NCBI RefSeq assembly: GCF_002920575.1
Contig: NZ_PQSQ01000041.1
Coordinates: 1 to 63,716, forward strand
Direction: 5' to 3'
From: Streptomyces sp. Ru73
GTDB taxonomy: Bacteria; Actinomycetota; Actinomycetes; Streptomycetales; Streptomycetaceae
Length of the DNA stretch: 63,716 nucleotides
This document shows positions 7,889-15,985 of the stretch, one piece after another (position 1 is the first letter of the stretch; every line of letters starts with the position of its first letter). Made by a program: the position numbers and the translations under genes. The notes beneath the pieces were generated by a model that saw only the letters and a program-made list of their open reading frames with translations, was not told the origin of the DNA and made no database searches.

Positions 7889-9112
7889 TCAGCGCCCGTC
7901 CAGCAGCACCGGCAGGGACTGCAGGCCGTTGCCGATGAAGGAGCCGGTGGGCTGCAGGTCGGACGCCGGTACGGCCAGTTCCAGGCGGGGGAAGCGGTCG
8001 AAGAGGGCGGGGAGGGCGGTGCGGGCCTCCATACGGGCCAGCGGGGCGCCCAGGCAGTAGTGCACCCCGTGGCCGAAGGCGAGGTGCTCGCGGTCGGCGC
8101 GGCTCAGCTCGAAGGAGTCGGCGTCCGGGCCGTGCCGCTCGGGGTCGCGCCCGGCCCCGGCGTACGCGGCGAGGATCGGGTCGCCCTGCCGGATGACCGC
8201 GCCGTCCGGCAGCGGGATGTCCTCGACGGCGTACCGCAGCGGCAGGTTGGCGATGCTGGGCGCCCAGCGCAGCGTCTCCTCGATGACGTCGTCCCAGCCG
8301 GCCTGTCCGGAGGCCAGCAGGGCGCGCTGCTCGGGGTGGGTGAGCAGGGCGTGGACGGCGTTGCCGATGAGGTTGACGGTGGTCTCGTAGCCGGCGCCGA
8401 TCACCAGCAGCAGGGTGTCGAGCAGTTCCCGCTCCTCCAGCCGGGAGCCGTCGTCGTCCCGGGTGGAGACCAGCACGCTGGTCATGTCGTCGCCGGGCTC
8501 GCGCCGCTTCAGGGCGATCAGCTCGCCCAGCACGGTGGCGATCTTCGCGGCGGTGGCGGAGGCCTGCTCGGGGGTGGCGGAGGTGTCCATGACCTCGTCG
8601 ATGACCGCCCCGACCTCCTCGCGGGACTCCTCGGGGATGCCGAAGAGTTCGCAGATCATCCGCATGGGGAGGGGCAGCGCGTACGAGGAGATCAGATCGA
8701 CCGGTTCACCGGCGGGCGCGGCCTCCAGACCGGCCAGCAGCTCCTTGGTGATCCGTTCGACGCGGGGAGCCATGGCCTCGGTGCGCCGCCCGGTGAAGGC
8801 GGGCGCCACGAGCTTGCGCAGCCTGCGGTGGTCGGTGCCGTAGGCGGTGAACATGTTGGTGACGCCGACCCAGGACTGCAGCCAGCTGTCGTGGTGTTCG
8901 CCGTTGCGCCAGGCCGGCCAGTGCTGCCGCGGGTCCTTGCTGACCCGGTCGTCGGCGAGCAGCCGCTTGAGCAGGTCGTGCCCGCCCACCGACCAGGCTC
9001 GTATGCCGCCGGGCAGTTCGACGAGCGCAGCGGGGCCTATCGCGCGGAGGCGGGCGGCCTCGCCGGGGAGGTCGGTGCCGGCCGGGTCGATGGCGACGGG
9101 CTGCTGTCCCAT
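7889..9112 (-). CDS. Cytochrome P450, CYP154-like (conservon P450)
   Basis: This 407-residue bacterial P450 is complete: I-helix GAGYETT at 239-245, ExxR as E279-T-L-R282, and the haem loop FGHGVHYCLG with Cys353. The N-terminus (IDPAGTDLPGEAARLRAIGP) matches the style of CYP154 enzymes, which in Streptomyces follow a CYP157-type gene at the end of a conservon. The start codon lies 76 bases inside the upstream P450 gene in another frame. The conserved N-terminal residues make a much later start unlikely, so the overlap is real. Electrons would come from ferredoxins encoded elsewhere. Known CYP154 enzymes oxidise steroids or macrolactones; the substrate here is unknown. Confidence 0.93.
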   Translation of the reverse strand: MGQQPVAIDPAGTDLPGEAARLRAIGPAALVELPGGIRAWSVGGHDLLKRLLADDRVSKDPRQHWPAWRNGEHHDSWLQSWVGVTNMFTAYGTDHRRLRKLVAPAFTGRRTEAMAPRVERITKELLAGLEAAPAGEPVDLISSYALPLPMRMICELFGIPEESREEVGAVIDEVMDTSATPEQASATAAKIATVLGELIALKRREPGDDMTSVLVSTRDDDGSRLEERELLDTLLLVIGAGYETTVNLIGNAVHALLTHPEQRALLASGQAGWDDVIEETLRWAPSIANLPLRYAVEDIPLPDGAVIRQGDPILAAYAGAGRDPERHGPDADSFELSRADREHLAFGHGVHYCLGAPLARMEARTALPALFDRFPRLELAVPASDLQPTGSFIGNGLQSLPVLLDGR

Positions 9113-10536
9113 GGGGTAGCTCCTGCCTGATCGGGAGTGAGGGGGGTGAAGCGGGCCGGCAGCGCGGCCAGCGCGCGGTGGAAGGCGCCGACCCGCCATT
9201 CCAGCTGCTCGAAGGGCACGGTGAGTTCGATGTCGGAGAGCCACGCGGTGAGCCGCTCGATGGCCGTGGTCGCGATGAGCAGCGCGGTGTTGCGCACCGG
9301 GCAGGCGTGCGGCCCGGCGGCCCAGGACAGGTGCGCGCCGCCGCCCGCGCGGGGCTGTTCGAGCGGGGTGGTGCCGAACTGCGCGTTGGCAGCCGCGTAC
9401 GAGACCATCGTGAGCTGGCCCGCGCGGATCCAGGTGCCGTGGAAGAAGACGTCCCGGCGGGGGAAGTGCGCCGAGTAGTTGCCGAGCGGCGGGTCGTTCC
9501 ACAGCACGTCGTTGATGGCGTCGCGGGCGGTCAGCGCGCCGCCGGACAGGGTGCTGTAGTACCGGTCGTCGGAGAGCATCCGGGCGAGCGCGTTACCGAT
9601 GAGGTTGGTGGTCGGCTCGTGCCCGGCGCCCATGGTGATGACGATCTGGTGGATCAGTTCCTCGTCGCTGAGCCCGGCGGGGTGGTCCATGAACCAGGAG
9701 GTGAGGTCGGGCCCGCGGCGCTCCTTCTTCGCGGCGACCAGCTCCATGATGTAGCCCGTGAAGTTCTCGTTGGCCTTCGCGGCCTGCTCGGGGGTGGCGC
9801 CCTCCAGCATGTCGGCGAGGGCGGAGATCAGCCGGTCGCTGTAGGAGTCGGGGAGCCCGAAGACCCGGTTGAAGATCATCAGTGGCAGGACGCGGGCGTA
9901 CTGGGAGATCAGGTCCACCCGGCCCTCGGCACCGAACCGGCTGATCAGCCGGTCGGCCGCGCCGTGCACGTACGTGCGCAGCTCGTGCGGCTCGATCAGC
10001 GCGAAGCTGTCGGTGATCACCTGGCGGTAGCGGTCGTGCGCCTCGCCGTCGCTGAAGAACACGTTGGGGCGCCAGGCCAGCATGGGCATGACCGGCGAGT
10101 CGGCCGGGACGGTCGGCATCCAGGGCCGGGAGTCCTTGGACCAGGTCGCGTCGTCCTGCAGCAGTTCCAGCGCGGCGCGGTAGTCGGTGACCAGCATCGC
10201 GGTCACGCCGGGCGCGATCTCGACCTGCGCGACCGGTCCCTGCCGGCGCAGCACCTGGTAGATGCCGTGCGGATCGGCCGCGAAGTCCGGGCCGTAGAGG
10301 CGTACGACGTCCTGGGTGGGGTCGTAGGGCGCGGCGTGCGAGCCCGGCGGGAACGGGGCGCCCGTGCCGCCCTCGTGCGCGGGGCAGCCCGGGGGCGGCG
10401 AGGCCGCGTCCGGCGCGGCGGCGGGACGGGGCGGGCGTGTGCCCGGCGCATGCGCGGGGGCCTGGGGCGGCAGCGCGCCGGGCCCGGCTGCGGGGTTCTC
10501 GGGCGGCAGCGCCCCGTACTCGTGGGGGGTGGTCAT
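9037..10536 (-). CDS. Atypical cytochrome P450 without ExxR, CYP157-like
   Basis: This 499-residue protein has a P450 fold with I-helix GAGHEPT (303-309) and the haem-ligating Cys412 in AAGPHACP. In the K-helix the nearly invariant ExxR is D343-V-L-W346, so both charged residues are lost, and Pro413 follows the Cys where Gly is usual. Loss of ExxR is a known trait of the CYP157 family, which pairs with CYP154 at the end of conservons. The first 60 residues are a Pro/Ala-rich extension. The ATG overlaps the GTPase stop (ATGA), and the C-terminal tail, low complexity, overlaps the next P450. It may be a partner or regulator of the CYP154-like enzyme rather than an independent oxidase. Confidence 0.9.
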   Translation of the reverse strand: MTTPHEYGALPPENPAAGPGALPPQAPAHAPGTRPPRPAAAPDAASPPPGCPAHEGGTGAPFPPGSHAAPYDPTQDVVRLYGPDFAADPHGIYQVLRRQGPVAQVEIAPGVTAMLVTDYRAALELLQDDATWSKDSRPWMPTVPADSPVMPMLAWRPNVFFSDGEAHDRYRQVITDSFALIEPHELRTYVHGAADRLISRFGAEGRVDLISQYARVLPLMIFNRVFGLPDSYSDRLISALADMLEGATPEQAAKANENFTGYIMELVAAKKERRGPDLTSWFMDHPAGLSDEELIHQIVITMGAGHEPTTNLIGNALARMLSDDRYYSTLSGGALTARDAINDVLWNDPPLGNYSAHFPRRDVFFHGTWIRAGQLTMVSYAAANAQFGTTPLEQPRAGGGAHLSWAAGPHACPVRNTALLIATTAIERLTAWLSDIELTVPFEQLEWRVGAFHRALAALPARFTPLTPDQAGATPWDSSPSPSTRPAPTSPARPPASAR

Positions 10537-11180
10537 GCGGTGTCTCCGGGCGTGTGGTCCAGGACGTGTCCGACCAGGGCGATCAGCGCGTCGAGCGACT
10601 GGTCGCGGTCGCGCGCGTCGCAGACCACCAGCGGGGTGTCCTCGTGCAGGTCGAGATGGTCGCGCAGGGTCTCGACGGGGTGGGCGGGGGCGTCGGGGAA
10701 GGCGTTGACCGCCACCGCGTACCGCAGCCCGGCCTCCTCGATGATGTCCATGACCTCGAAGGAGTCGGCCAGCCGCCGGGTGTCGGCCAGGACCAGCGCG
10801 CCGACGGCGCCGCGCGCGATGTCCTGCCACAGCGGCCGGAACCGCTTCTGGCCCGGTGTGCCGAAGAGGTACAGCACCAGGTCGCCGGCGAGCGTGATCC
10901 GCCCGAAGTCGATGGCGACGGTGGTCGTGGTCTTGTCGCGGACCCCGGCCAGGTTGTCGACGAACGCGCCGGTCTGCGTCATCACCTCTTCGGTGTGCAG
11001 CGGCGGGGTCTCCGACAGGGCCCGGATGAAGGTGGTCTTGCCGACCCCGAAGGGGCCGGCGACCAGCAGCTTCACCAGGGTCTGGTCGCTGCCGGACAGG
11101 TACATGGCGCCGTGCTCGGCGCCCTCGGCGGCGGTGTCGGCGCCGCCCGCTGCGCTAGGACTTGAGAGTGCGGAGTCCAT
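10533..11180 (-). CDS. cvnD: Conservon GTPase (CvnD type, Ras/MglA-like)
   Basis: This 215-residue small GTPase has the P-loop GPFGVGKTT near residue 41, a switch region TTTTVAIDFG, and FGTPGQKRF in place of the DxxG-type switch II of eukaryotic Ras proteins. The NAFPD segment sits where NKxD is normally found. CvnD proteins act with the CvnA kinase-like protein, the CvnB roadblock and CvnC as a membrane-associated complex that resembles eukaryotic G-protein coupling. The gene starts within the end of the DUF742 gene, and its stop overlaps the P450 start, so it is translated within one tight operon. Confidence 0.93.
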   Translation of the reverse strand: MDSALSSPSAAGGADTAAEGAEHGAMYLSGSDQTLVKLLVAGPFGVGKTTFIRALSETPPLHTEEVMTQTGAFVDNLAGVRDKTTTTVAIDFGRITLAGDLVLYLFGTPGQKRFRPLWQDIARGAVGALVLADTRRLADSFEVMDIIEEAGLRYAVAVNAFPDAPAHPVETLRDHLDLHEDTPLVVCDARDRDQSLDALIALVGHVLDHTPGDTA

Positions 11181-11514
11181 CGAGGACCCTCTCCAGAATC
11201 TGCCGGTCGATCTGTTCGGCTTCGGGGATGGGGGAACGGGCGTGCAGATGGCCGGCGTCGACGAGGTCGGCGACCAGGACCTTGACGACGCTGACCGGCA
11301 GCCGCAGGTGCGAGGCGGTCTCGGCCAGCGTCAGCGCGCCCGGCCGCAGCAGCGCGAGGAGGCGGAGCGCCTCGGGCCGCAGCCCGGCGGGCGCGGTGAC
11401 GGTCGCGCCGTACAGCACGGTGAGCCGGTCCAGGGTGTTGCGGCTGGGCCGGGCGCGGCCGCCGGTCGCCAGATAGGCCGGTACGAGACGCCGGTTGCTC
11501 TGGCGGGGCGTCAT
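11155..11514 (-). CDS. cvnC: Conservon DUF742 protein (CvnC type)
   Basis: This 119-residue DUF742 protein begins with the family's basic N-terminus and LVPAYLATGGR. It contains a winged-helix-like core (LTLAETASHLRLPVSVVKVLVADLVDAGHL), which may mediate protein contact rather than DNA binding. CvnC proteins bind the other Cvn partners, and their exact role is unsettled. Its start overlaps the end of the roadblock gene, and its own end overlaps the start of the GTPase gene by 26 bases, the standard conservon arrangement. Confidence 0.92.
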   Translation of the reverse strand: MTPRQSNRRLVPAYLATGGRARPSRNTLDRLTVLYGATVTAPAGLRPEALRLLALLRPGALTLAETASHLRLPVSVVKVLVADLVDAGHLHARSPIPEAEQIDRQILERVLDGLRTLKS

Positions 11515-11939
11515 GCGCGCGGTCCCGTTTCCCGGGGCGGCGAGCTCATCGCCTTGGCGCCGAGCGTGGCGACCTGCACCTGCATCTGGTGCGAGACCAC
11601 GCCCATGTTGACGTCGGGGCCGGCGAAGACCGCGAGGCAGGTGTTCTCACCGGCCGGGATGGCGAGCACCCAGCCGTCCTCGGACTCCACGACGGTCTGC
11701 CGCAGCCGGGCGTCGTCCTGGCCGGTGAACGCGGCGGTCACGGCGCGGCCCGCGCCCTGGAGCGCCGACATCATGGCGGCCACGCCCTCGGCCGCCTCCC
11801 GGGCGAGGCCGGGCGAGGAGCCTTCGATGAAGCCGTCGCCGGAGATGACGGCCGCGTGCAGGACGTGCGGCAGTTCCAGCAGCGGCGCCAGCACCCAGGA
11901 CTGGTCCTGCGTGACGCGGCGGCGGACGGGGGTGCTCAT
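11511..11939 (-). CDS. cvnB: Conservon roadblock/LC7 protein (CvnB type)
   Basis: This 142-residue roadblock/LC7-domain protein contains LLELPHVLHAAVISGDGFIEGSS, characteristic of the family's first strands, then a central ESEDGWVLAIPAG strand and a C-terminal helix. Roadblock proteins serve as GTPase-activating or adaptor subunits for Ras-like GTPases such as MglA. Here the partner would be the GTPase two genes downstream. The ATG 11939 was chosen because it overlaps the stop of the kinase gene (ATGA) and because the roadblock fold begins shortly after it. Confidence 0.93.
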   Translation of the reverse strand: MSTPVRRRVTQDQSWVLAPLLELPHVLHAAVISGDGFIEGSSPGLAREAAEGVAAMMSALQGAGRAVTAAFTGQDDARLRQTVVESEDGWVLAIPAGENTCLAVFAGPDVNMGVVSHQMQVQVATLGAKAMSSPPRETGPRA

Positions 11940-13582
11940 GCTCGGTCGTTCCCTTCGGGGCGCTGAATTCGGTTGTCGGCTTCGGCCCGCCCGGAGAGGG
12001 TGCCGCGCTGCAGTGCGGCCCAGCGGGTGGCGGACTCCTGCGGGCTGCGCTCGGCGACGGGTTCGGTGCGCGGGAGGGCGGGTTCGGGCTCGGCGGTGGG
12101 CCGGCGGCGCCGGCGGCGCGGCAGCTCCGTCGCGGCGTCGGGCGCGGGCGCCGGGGCGGATTCCTGGGCGGGCGCCTGCGCGTGTGCGGGCTCGTGCTCG
12201 GGCGTACGAGCGGGCGCGGCCTCCGGCGTACGGGCAGCCGGGGGCTCCGGCGTACGCTGCGGCTCGGTCTCGGGCGCGCGGGTGGGCGTGCGCTCCATGG
12301 GGCCCTCCGGGGCGCGGGCGGACATGTGCTCCGTCGAAGCCGCCGAAGCCGCCGGTGCGGCACTCGATGCCGGACCGGCACCCGCCGCCCCGGCACCGGC
12401 CACCGGCGTGGCGCCCGGCACGGGGGCCGGCAGCGGCGGGGCCTGCGGCGGCACCAGCGGCGTGGAGTGGGCCCGCATCATCTGCGGCGGCAGCGGCGCC
12501 ATCACCGACATCGGCTGGGTGTGCTCGTCCATCAGCGTCAGCAGCGGGTCGCCCGGGATGTACACGACGGCCCGGACGCCGCCGTACGGCGAGGACTCGA
12601 CGTGCACCGTGAAGCCGTACTGCCGCACCAGCTGGCCCACGGCCGCGAAGCCGGAGCGCGGCGGGTCGCCCAGCTCGGTGAGGAGCAGCCGCTCCTCGCC
12701 GCTCAGCAGGCGCGTCGCGTGGGCGATCTCGTCGGCGTGCATGCCGATGCCGTAGTCGTCGACGATGACCGAGGCACCGCGGTTGCCCTGCTGGAGCGTG
12801 ACGACGACGGGCAGTTCGTGGTGGGAGTGGTGCAGCGCGTTGGCCAGCAGCTCGGTGAGGGCGATGGCGACCGGCTCCACGGCGCGGGCGACGACGCCCA
12901 CCGGGTCCCGCAGCAGGTTGCTGACCTGGACGCGCTCGTAGCCGCGCAGCCGGGACATCGAGCCGACCACGAGGTCGGCGAGGTGCGAGTCGTCGCGGGT
13001 CAGGCCGGGCCAGGCGCCGCAGACGACGCCGGTGGTCTGCACCCGGCGCAGCGCCTGCTCGTTGAGGAAGTCCGCCTGCAGCAGGTCCTGGGCGACGGCC
13101 TGGTCGTCGTAGCGGTGCTGCATCTCCTGGAGCAGCGTCTGCAGCCGGTACAGCAGCGCCTGGATGGTGGTGGTGGCACCGCGCATCGCGGCCTGCGCCG
13201 CCTCGTCCACCCGGGCCCGCTCCTTGGTGACCGCCTGGGTGAGCTGGTCCATGGCCGCGGTCAGCGAGCGGTCCACGTCGGTGCCCGTGAAGCGCGGGTC
13301 CTGCAGGCCGCGCACGGTGACGTGCGGGTGCGCGAGCGAGGTGGCGAGATCGGGCAGCCGGGCCTCGGCGAGGTGACGTATCTCCGCTTCGGTGGCGCGG
13401 AGTTGGGCGGCCAGCTCGGTGTGGCCGCGCTCGGCGGCGGAGGCGCGGGCCTCGGCCGTGGCCAGGTGCCGGCGCAGGGCCTGGCCGCGCTGCCGGCCGC
13501 GGACCAGGAAGAAGATCATCACCACCGCGGCGGCCGTACCTGCTGTCAGGCACCACAACAGTGTCGCCGGTATGGAAGTCAT
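11936..13582 (-). CDS. cvnA: Conservon sensor histidine-kinase-like protein (CvnA type)
   Basis: The 548-residue protein has one N-terminal membrane helix (residues about 5-27), a long coiled-coil-prone stretch (to about 150), and a GHKL ATPase domain: ELLANALHHS as N-box, VDDYGIGM as G1 and a second Gly-rich segment GFAAVGQL. About 170 C-terminal residues are Pro/Ala/Glu/Thr-rich with repeated RTPE units and a basic RRRRRR patch. ATG 13582 is preferred over the upstream candidate because GAGGA lies five bases away and the membrane helix follows directly. It heads the conservon operon; its stop overlaps cvnB. No response regulator is adjacent, as expected for conservons. Confidence 0.92.
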   Translation of the reverse strand: MTSIPATLLWCLTAGTAAAVVMIFFLVRGRQRGQALRRHLATAEARASAAERGHTELAAQLRATEAEIRHLAEARLPDLATSLAHPHVTVRGLQDPRFTGTDVDRSLTAAMDQLTQAVTKERARVDEAAQAAMRGATTTIQALLYRLQTLLQEMQHRYDDQAVAQDLLQADFLNEQALRRVQTTGVVCGAWPGLTRDDSHLADLVVGSMSRLRGYERVQVSNLLRDPVGVVARAVEPVAIALTELLANALHHSHHELPVVVTLQQGNRGASVIVDDYGIGMHADEIAHATRLLSGEERLLLTELGDPPRSGFAAVGQLVRQYGFTVHVESSPYGGVRAVVYIPGDPLLTLMDEHTQPMSVMAPLPPQMMRAHSTPLVPPQAPPLPAPVPGATPVAGAGAAGAGPASSAAPAASAASTEHMSARAPEGPMERTPTRAPETEPQRTPEPPAARTPEAAPARTPEHEPAHAQAPAQESAPAPAPDAATELPRRRRRRPTAEPEPALPRTEPVAERSPQESATRWAALQRGTLSGRAEADNRIQRPEGNDRA

Positions 13583-13749
13583 CGGGGTCCTCGTGTGGGG
13601 GGTGGCTTGGCGACGGCGGACGAACACCTGATCGCCGCCGAGATGTTACCCACCGAGTGACCTTTCGCACGGCGAAGTGGGAAAGCGGCATTCCGTGTGG
13701 ACAAGATCACTCCGTTTTACCGGCGGTCACGTCGGAAACACCCGGAATG

Positions 13750-15342
13750 TCAACTGCCACTTGTGAACTCGCGCCAGCCGGCGGCGGGTTCCCCCGCGTA
13801 CCGCTCCCGCAGCACGTCCTTGCGTACCTTGCCCAGCGGACCGCCGCGCGGCAAGACCGCCGCGATCTCCAGTTGCTCGGGGAGCTTCTGCGTCATCAGC
13901 CCCGCCCGGCGCAGATGGCCCGTCAGATCCTGGAGCGTGAGCGCCGGTCCGTCCGGATCGGCGAGCGTGACCACGGCGCACACCCGCTCCCCGCGCTCCC
14001 GGTCCGGCAGCCCGATGACCGCCGCCTCCGCGACCGCCGGATGGCCGTGCAGCAGGTCCTCGATCTCCTGGGCCGAGATGTTCTCGCCCTTGCGGATGAT
14101 GATGTCCTTCAGCCGCCCGGTCAGTACGAGGTGCCCGTCGGCGCGCAGGAACCCCAGGTCACCGGTGTGGAACCAGCCGTCGGCGTCGAACGCCGCAGCC
14201 GTCAGCGCCGGATCGGTGTACCCCTGGCAGACCACCGGCCCCCTGAGCGTCACCTCGCCGGTCTCCCCGGCCGGCAGCGCGCGCCCGTCCGGCGCGGCGA
14301 TCCGCACCTCGGCACCGGGCACCGGCCGCCCCGCCGTCCGCGCGAGCTGCTCGTCGCTGTCGTGCGGCGACCCCATCGTGATCATCGGGCACTCGGTCAT
14401 CCCGTACCCGTGCAGCACCGCGCACCGCAGCTCCCGCCGCACCGCGAAGTACAGCTCCGGCGGCAGCGGCGCGCCCCCGCCCGAGAGCACCCGCAGCGAC
14501 GGGATCAGCTTCGCGTCCCCGTCGCGCCGCCGCGACTCGTCCAGGAACGCCTGGTAGAAGGCGGTGCTGCCGCCCGCCATGGTGACGCCGAGGCGGGCGT
14601 ACGCGTCGGCCGCCGCGCCCGGCGCGAACGTCTCCAGCACCACCGCGGGGAAGCCCCCGATCAGCATGGCGATGACGTAGTCGGGCCCCGCGATGTGCGC
14701 GTACGGGAAGGCGATCGACCCGATGTCCGCCGCCGACATCTCCAGCGCGGCGGCCAGGCCCGCACCGCCCGCGATCAGCGAGGCGTCCGTGTGCCGCACG
14801 CCCTTCGGGGCGGCCGTCGTCCCGGAGGTGTAGTAGATCCACGAGGTGCGGCCGTCCCCGCCCCTCTCTTCCGGGCGGAAGTCCGGCAGGCCGGCCGGGT
14901 CGCCGTCGGGCAGCTCCGTCGCCGTGTCGAGGTCGACGGTCCGCGTGCCCGCCGGTGCCGCCCGGCCGGCCATCGCCGCGTAGTCGAAACCCCGCCACAC
15001 CCCCGGCACCAGCAGGAACTCCGCGGCGGAGTCGGCGAGTACGGCCCCGACCTCGCGCTCCCGGTGCAGGTGGAGGACGGGGATCTGGACGGCCCCCAGC
15101 CGGGCCAGCGCGAGCGAGGCGAGCACCGTGCTCACACGGGTCGGCAGCTGCCACGCCACCCGCGTACCGGAGCCGATGCCCAGCTCGCGGAAGCCTGCCG
15201 CCGCGCGCAGCGCCCGGTCGCGCGCCTGCCCGAAGGTCACGGCCCGCCCGTCCGCCTCGTAGAGCATCACCGCGTCCGGCGAGGCGGCGGCCCGCCGTTC
15301 GACCAGTTCCCAGAGCGTACGTATCCGAGCGGACTCCAGCAC
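13750..15342 (-). CDS. AMP-dependent acyl-CoA synthetase
   Basis: This 530-residue ANL ligase has YYTSGTTAAPKGV (an Ala replaces the usual Gly in TTGxPKG), YGMTECPM, TGDLGFLRADG, the hinge GRLKDIIIRKGENI and the C-terminal catalytic Lys in GGPLGKVRKDV. It would activate a free acid to acyl-CoA. The GTG at 15342 was chosen because GGGAGG lies seven bases upstream and the alternative longer start would place the operator inside the gene. A perfect 29-base palindrome containing CTGACGGGGCGTCAG lies 50 bases upstream. The substrate is unknown; cyclohexanecarboxylate-type and medium-chain acids are plausible for this subgroup. Confidence 0.9.
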   Translation of the reverse strand: MLESARIRTLWELVERRAAASPDAVMLYEADGRAVTFGQARDRALRAAAGFRELGIGSGTRVAWQLPTRVSTVLASLALARLGAVQIPVLHLHREREVGAVLADSAAEFLLVPGVWRGFDYAAMAGRAAPAGTRTVDLDTATELPDGDPAGLPDFRPEERGGDGRTSWIYYTSGTTAAPKGVRHTDASLIAGGAGLAAALEMSAADIGSIAFPYAHIAGPDYVIAMLIGGFPAVVLETFAPGAAADAYARLGVTMAGGSTAFYQAFLDESRRRDGDAKLIPSLRVLSGGGAPLPPELYFAVRRELRCAVLHGYGMTECPMITMGSPHDSDEQLARTAGRPVPGAEVRIAAPDGRALPAGETGEVTLRGPVVCQGYTDPALTAAAFDADGWFHTGDLGFLRADGHLVLTGRLKDIIIRKGENISAQEIEDLLHGHPAVAEAAVIGLPDRERGERVCAVVTLADPDGPALTLQDLTGHLRRAGLMTQKLPEQLEIAAVLPRGGPLGKVRKDVLRERYAGEPAAGWREFTSGS

Positions 15343-15391
15343 GGCGCGCCTCCCGGCAGTGGGCGGGACGGGATGTGGCGCGACTGTAGCA

Positions 15392-15420
15392 CCGACACCT
15401 GACGGGGCGTCAGGTGTCGG
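15392..15420. promoter_or_regulatory. Perfect 29-base palindromic operator before the AMP-ligase
   Basis: Two 13-base arms (CCGACACCTGACG and its complement) flank a GGG centre without a mismatch. The core CTGACGGGGCGTCAG at 15399-15413 fits the pattern found at five other places. It lies 50 bases before the ligase start, a normal place for a repressor site. It is the most extended copy of the set. Confidence 0.75.
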
Positions 15421-15527
15421 CCGGTGCGGACATGCCGCAGGGACCGGCATCGACGGCATCCCCTCCTTGCCGTCGAGGCCGGCCCCTGCGATCCCCCGGG
15501 TTGTGCGTCAGCGGGCCGTACGCGAGA

Positions 15528-15764
15528 TCAGTGCTCCAGCTTCGGCTCGGCGATCGGCCGGTGGCTGTCCTGCGGCGCCATCGTGCCGTCGGCAGCGGCC
15601 GCGACCGGGCGCTTGCCCTCCTGCGCGACCGGCACCTCGTCACCGATGATCGGCCGGTGGCTGTCCATCGCCACGACCTCTTCGCCGATGATGGGGCGGT
15701 GGCTGTCGAGCGGCTTGATGACGTCCTTGTCGCCGGTTCGCGGAGCCTTCTTCTCGGTGCTCAC
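15528..15764 (-). CDS. afsS: AfsS-like small activator with three DSHRPI repeats
   Basis: This 78-residue hydrophilic protein is read from GTG 15764, with AGGAG nine bases upstream. It contains three copies of DSHRPI (at about 20, 34 and 66), the first two extended as DSHRPIIGEE and DSHRPIIGDE. AfsS of S. coelicolor is a 63-residue 'sigma-like' protein with comparable DNH-type repeats. It is encoded directly after afsR and raises antibiotic production when induced by phosphorylated AfsR. The same order, strand and an upstream SARP box are seen here, so the assignment is fairly safe although the repeat sequence differs. How AfsS acts is unknown. Confidence 0.8.
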   Translation of the reverse strand: MSTEKKAPRTGDKDVIKPLDSHRPIIGEEVVAMDSHRPIIGDEVPVAQEGKRPVAAAADGTMAPQDSHRPIAEPKLEH

Positions 15765-15927
15765 AGTGATCAACTCCTGTGTGTGGGCGCTTTCGGCCCA
15801 CCGGCCCGGCGACTCCCCCGTGGGTCGCCGGACGGGTGGACCAGGGCCGGACACCATACGGTGGGGCCTCGTCACCGAGCCGCTTGCCCCCCGAGGCGGC
15901 GGTTCGGTACGAAGAAGCGTGACGCGC

Positions 15928-15949
15928 CGCGATGAACGATCGATAAACG
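15928..15949 (-). promoter_or_regulatory. SARP/AfsR-type direct repeat upstream of afsS
   Basis: Read on the minus strand, two adjacent 11-mers CGTTTATCGAT and CGTTCATCGCG share GTTYATCG with an 11-base period. OmpR-like SARP regulators bind such 11-base-spaced heptamers at -35, one face of the helix. AfsR is known to bind this kind of site at the afsS promoter. The site lies about 165 bases before the GTG start; the -10 is not clear to me. Confidence 0.6.
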
Positions 15950-15985
15950 GCCGCGACAACGTCGCTGACCTGCGGTGATGCGAGG

